32,342 bases of DNA from an uncultured Lachnospiraceae bacterium (lineage in GTDB: Bacteria; Bacillota; Clostridia; Lachnospirales; Lachnospiraceae), in assembly GCA_900539175.1 (NCBI GenBank), contig UQAW01000038.1, positions 1 to 32,342 on the forward strand, in the 5' to 3' direction. Within the stretch, counting starts at the first letter, position 1. The number at the start of each line of letters is the position of its first letter. A program made the position numbers and the translations under genes. Of the stretch, positions 29,481 to 32,342 are shown piece by piece. The notes beneath the pieces are model-generated. The model searched no databases. It had not been told where the DNA came from and was given only the letters and a program-made list of their open reading frames with translations.

Positions 29481-32060
29481 TCAGGCCATGTCATCCCGAA
29501 GTGCGTCGATGATATTTTCTTTTTTTATTTTATTCGTGCTGTACAGCATTGTAATGAAGACGATAAAGAGTACACCAACTATGCTGATTCCAATACTGAC
29601 CCATGGCATCACAAAGTCAATTGCGTCCGCACCGCCGCTGTACATCCCTTTGTAAATCAGCCAGGAAGAAAGAATCCCTATGGGAAGCCCCACGAACAGT
29701 GCCCGCATTCCATAAAAAATGCACTCAAAGTTCATCATCTTCTGAAAATCGCGTTCCGACATTCCCACCGACCGGAGCATGGCAAGCTCTCTTTTGCGCA
29801 GCTTAATATTTGTGGAAATTGTATTGAACACATTGGCAACTGCGATCAGAGAAATCATAACGATAAAAGTATAAGAAAACACATTGGCAATGAATATCAT
29901 ATTACTGTTTTCCTCAAGCATTTCTCTCGTATTATATAACGTGTAATCGGCTGTAATTCCTTCGCTCAAAATCATCGCTTCCATTTCCTCCGCTGACCGG
30001 GTGGGGTTTTTTGATTGAAAAGTCAAACCTTTTACATCCACACGGGTATCTGGGGAGACAAACGTATCTTTAAGGGAATAGGGAGCCATCACCATGAAAA
30101 TGTAGGGGGTGGATTCCGTTATTTCTAAAACCGGAAGTGTATCAGGCGGCACGAAATCGGCAAATGTAATCGTTACATTTTTCTCATCCCCTATCTCCGA
30201 CTCCTCTTCTGTTTTTGGGACAATGGCAAAATTCATGGAGGAATTTGTGAACATATTAACAAACTCACCCGACTTCTTTACTTGACTGCTGTTGTCTTCT
30301 ATTTTTGCACAGGCAAACAGCTTCGCATTTTGTCCGGTATATTCCTCCGCAGAAAGCCCCAGATCTTTGAGCAGGTTTTGATAAGCATTGTCATCAATAA
30401 ACTGGATTTGCATTGTCAGGTCAACGGTTTCATCCGGCAAATGAGAATCCGTCTGGTTAAGGAAAGCCTCTGAAAAGTCACCTGCTTTTGCAGTACAGGA
30501 ATAAGTCATAAGTGCCTGATAAGAACTGTCATAAACACTGTCTGCTGTTTTTAATTTATCGTAAAGCGCTAACATTTCATGCTCTTCCATATCCTGTGTG
30601 GCAAAACCGATGTCATAAGTAGTAACGGATGCCGTCTGCCCTGCTGCCTGTTTTAAATCTGCTACAAAGGCACTGGTTGCAATAAACAATACAACACTTA
30701 AAATAAGTGATAATACAATGCTGCGGTAACGCCGTTTATTCCTTTTGAAATTTTTTAATGCAAGTGTTCCTTCCAGACCATAAATCTTCTCAGTAAATTT
30801 TGATGTTTTTACAGTTTTCGATTCCGTTTTCACTTCGTTTGTCTGGCGAATACATTCCATTACCGGGATACCTGCAGCCTTACGGGCCGGAATATAAGCT
30901 GAAATCAAAATGGTAAGCAGGCTGATCACTGAGGCGCCGACAATTGCGGGGACGGATACAACCAGAGTTAAAGGTACGGTGTCATACATAATATTTCCAA
31001 AATTTCGGGCTACAACGGAAAGTACAATCTTGATACCGAATATTCCTGTAATAACGCCGATTGGTATTCCAGCCGCACCGACACAGAGTCCTTCAAACAA
31101 TACCGAATTCCGCAGTTGCTTTTCCGTGGCTCCTACCGACATCAGAATTCCAAACTGATGTGTACGTTCGTTCAATGAAATATGAAATGCGTTATGAATC
31201 AGGAAAACAGAGCCGATCATGATAATGATTATTACAATACCGGCAACCGAGTACAGGAACGTATTGAACACGTTATCATTGGAAATACCCATAAAACGCA
31301 GCACATCATCATTAAAGATATAAGCGTAGTTTTCAGCTGTGCTGTTGGCATAAACGCGGGCGGTATGTGGTTTTTCCAATTTGACAAACAGCGTATAGTT
31401 GTTCGTTCTGCTTTGTTCATCTGCCTTTGTGATCAGGGTATATCCAGGCGCAGTTCGTTCCTCAAATACGGGTCTCTGGCAGATACCGACAACGGTATAA
31501 GTTCTCTTCTCCTGCGCTGCAAGGGCTTCATTTTCATAGGAATATGGGTCATGCTGCGTAAGCGTTTTACTGCCATTCATACGGCTTCCTACATCAAGGG
31601 AAAGTGTATCACCTACTGAGAATTTGACACCGCCGTTTGCGGCAACGCTCGCTGAAACAAGAATTTCTCCGCTGTTTTCCGGCATCCTGCCGGAAAGCAG
31701 TTTCACTGGTAACGTTTGAAACGTTTCCTCGCCAAATCCTACTATAAAAAGGTAGGGCTTATCCGGGTTTTTACTTCCATTCAGTGCTGCGTATCCAATA
31801 TTATCAAATGTTACGGTATCAGCAACTTCTTTGTCCTGAATTCGTTCCTGTACAAAAGAAGAAGGGACATCCAAAAATGCAATATGCCAGTCTCCGTTTT
31901 TCTGAGCCGCGCCCTTTATCATATAGTTTAACAGGGAAACTCCAAAAGTAGCGATTGCCGTAATCAGGGCAGCGGATAAAGCAACTCCGATGATCGTTAC
32001 AAACGTTCGTGTGCGGCTCTTTTTCAGTCCCTGCAGGGCAACCTTGTTAAAAATATTCAT
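29481..32060 (-). CDS. ABC transporter permease with two FtsX domains
   Basis: An 859-residue permease of the MacB/FtsX group found in Firmicutes, which move peptides or lipoproteins or transmit mechanical signals. It has an N-terminal helix (TFVTIIGVALSAALITAIAT), a large external domain, a first FtsX block of three helices (about 270-400, with VAGIVIIIIMIGSVFLIHNA), a helix near residue 450 opening the second half (SIVLSLILSVVLFIATSAFV), another external domain, and a second FtsX block at the C terminus (FSYTFIVMISLIAVANVFNT, MLRSVGMSERDF and two more helices). The duplicated layout is that of BceB-like and YknZ-like long permeases; the substrate is unknown. The ATG overlaps the stop of the ATPase gene (ATGA) and the unit ends at a terminator. 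Confidence 0.92.
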   Translation of the reverse strand: MNIFNKVALQGLKKSRTRTFVTIIGVALSAALITAIATFGVSLLNYMIKGAAQKNGDWHIAFLDVPSSFVQERIQDKEVADTVTFDNIGYAALNGSKNPDKPYLFIVGFGEETFQTLPVKLLSGRMPENSGEILVSASVAANGGVKFSVGDTLSLDVGSRMNGSKTLTQHDPYSYENEALAAQEKRTYTVVGICQRPVFEERTAPGYTLITKADEQSRTNNYTLFVKLEKPHTARVYANSTAENYAYIFNDDVLRFMGISNDNVFNTFLYSVAGIVIIIIMIGSVFLIHNAFHISLNERTHQFGILMSVGATEKQLRNSVLFEGLCVGAAGIPIGVITGIFGIKIVLSVVARNFGNIMYDTVPLTLVVSVPAIVGASVISLLTILISAYIPARKAAGIPVMECIRQTNEVKTESKTVKTSKFTEKIYGLEGTLALKNFKRNKRRYRSIVLSLILSVVLFIATSAFVADLKQAAGQTASVTTYDIGFATQDMEEHEMLALYDKLKTADSVYDSSYQALMTYSCTAKAGDFSEAFLNQTDSHLPDETVDLTMQIQFIDDNAYQNLLKDLGLSAEEYTGQNAKLFACAKIEDNSSQVKKSGEFVNMFTNSSMNFAIVPKTEEESEIGDEKNVTITFADFVPPDTLPVLEITESTPYIFMVMAPYSLKDTFVSPDTRVDVKGLTFQSKNPTRSAEEMEAMILSEGITADYTLYNTREMLEENSNMIFIANVFSYTFIVMISLIAVANVFNTISTNIKLRKRELAMLRSVGMSERDFQKMMNFECIFYGMRALFVGLPIGILSSWLIYKGMYSGGADAIDFVMPWVSIGISIVGVLFIVFITMLYSTNKIKKENIIDALRDDMA

Positions 32061-32314
32061 GACCGTTTCACCCGCCTCTCATCCCGTGCCACCTTGCCGT
32101 CTGAAATGCAGATAATACGGTCTGCCTGCAAAGCGATATTCTCATCATGGGTGACAATGATCAATGTCTGGTGATATTTTTCATGACTGGATTTCAACAG
32201 TTTCATGATTTCATGACCGTTTTGACTGTCCAGGCTGCCTGTAGGTTCATCAGCCAGCATCACTGCAGGCGCGTTCATCAAAGCACGGCCGATGGCAACA
32301 CGCTGCTGCTGACC
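32057..32314 (-). CDS. ABC transporter ATPase, partial (C-terminal 85 residues)
   Basis: The partner ATPase of the FtsX-type permease, cut at the window edge. Visible are the end of the signature (GQQQRVAIGRALMN, of an expected LSGGQQQ), Walker B VMLADEPTGSLDS, the H-loop IIVTHDE and the ISDGKV strand, all of the MacB/LolD type. Walker A lies beyond the contig. Genomic sequence ends at 32314: a frame can be read on into 32315-32329 as GTG-LFRS, but this comes from the sequencing adapter, which happens to supply a false start codon and a serine in frame. The stop overlaps the permease start by 4 bases. Confidence 0.93.
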   Translation of the reverse strand, partial: GQQQRVAIGRALMNAPAVMLADEPTGSLDSQNGHEIMKLLKSSHEKYHQTLIIVTHDENIALQADRIICISDGKVARDERRVKRS

Positions 32315-32342
32315 AGATCGGAAGAGCACACGTCTGAACTCC
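32315..32342 (+). other. Illumina TruSeq adapter left on the contig end
   Basis: The last 28 bases begin AGATCGGAAGAGC and continue with ACACGTCTGAACTCC, which is the TruSeq read-1 adapter. It is an assembly artefact and not part of the genome. It also creates a false start for the partial ATPase, reading MLFRS on the minus strand. Confidence 0.98.

Noticed and set aside
32315..32329. A natural GTG start giving a short complete ABC ATPase
   Set aside because: These codons are Illumina adapter; the protein lacks its Walker A half.
1..32342. tRNA or rRNA genes
   Set aside because: No cloverleaf-type or rRNA-like segment was seen when reading the gaps on both strands; a covariance search was not possible.

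Overview
The window looks like one whole assembled contig from a low-to-mid GC Clostridia genome, most likely a gut Lachnospiraceae. This is inferred from strong AGGAGG-type ribosome binding sites, textbook sigma-A promoters with 17-18 bp spacers, a perfect CIRCE element, and gene families typical of Firmicutes (YtrA/YtrB, BmrCD-like exporter, CsbB-YfhO, SEC-C methionine aminopeptidase). The last 28 bases are Illumina TruSeq adapter, not genome, so the right end is an assembly edge.

Layout. 1-3.3 kb: two overlapping large serine recombinases, GC-rich, ending in a terminator. This looks like the edge of an integrative element. 3.3-5.9 kb: an AT-rich operon of a YtrA-type GntR repressor, ABC ATPase, ABC permease and an orphan OmpR-type DNA-binding protein, with a clear operator over its promoter. 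5.9-7.4 kb: two tandem, near-identical ribbon-helix-helix genes on the minus strand, each with a copy of the same divergent promoter/operator; the intact copy drives an unknown membrane-anchored protein with two CxxC motifs, apparently through a short coupled leader ORF. 7.4-8.2 kb: a CIRCE-controlled Hsp20. 8.2-9.6 kb: DUF1810 and a large protein ending in a HEPN-like RxxxxH motif. 9.65-9.87 kb: a cluster of short AACGATA/AGGGTGCA repeats that runs into a 5'-truncated flavodoxin. 10.1-13.75 kb: an iron-sulfur flavoprotein, a DUF4405 membrane protein, then HMA and ZIP metal genes behind a hairpin-rich leader and an isoprenylcysteine-methyltransferase-like protein. A perfect 16-bp inverted repeat with the same core follows.

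14.1-16.9 kb: hcp (hybrid cluster protein) divergent from a PhzF-family gene that carries the first ~26 residues of a YbaK-type deacylase at its N terminus. 17.1-20.6 kb: a GT2/YfhO pair like CsbB-YfhO of lipoteichoic acid glycosylation. 20.6-24.8 kb: a MarR repressor with two AGGTACCT boxes around its promoter, followed by a two-gene heterodimeric ABC exporter. 24.9-27.8 kb: SEC-C methionine aminopeptidase, GNAT acetyltransferase, nitroreductase and ArsR regulator. 28.1-29.4 kb: a tyrosine recombinase with a 28-nt near-palindrome in its leader. 29.5 kb to the end: a MacB/FtsX-type ABC permease and the C-terminal part of its ATPase, cut by the contig end.

I did not find a clearly new defence or biosynthetic system. 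The most unusual items are the duplicated RHH/operator module with its membrane protein, the YbaK-PhzF hybrid, the AACGATA repeat family, and the RxxxxH protein next to DUF1810. Homology statements rest on motif recognition by eye; no database search was run.
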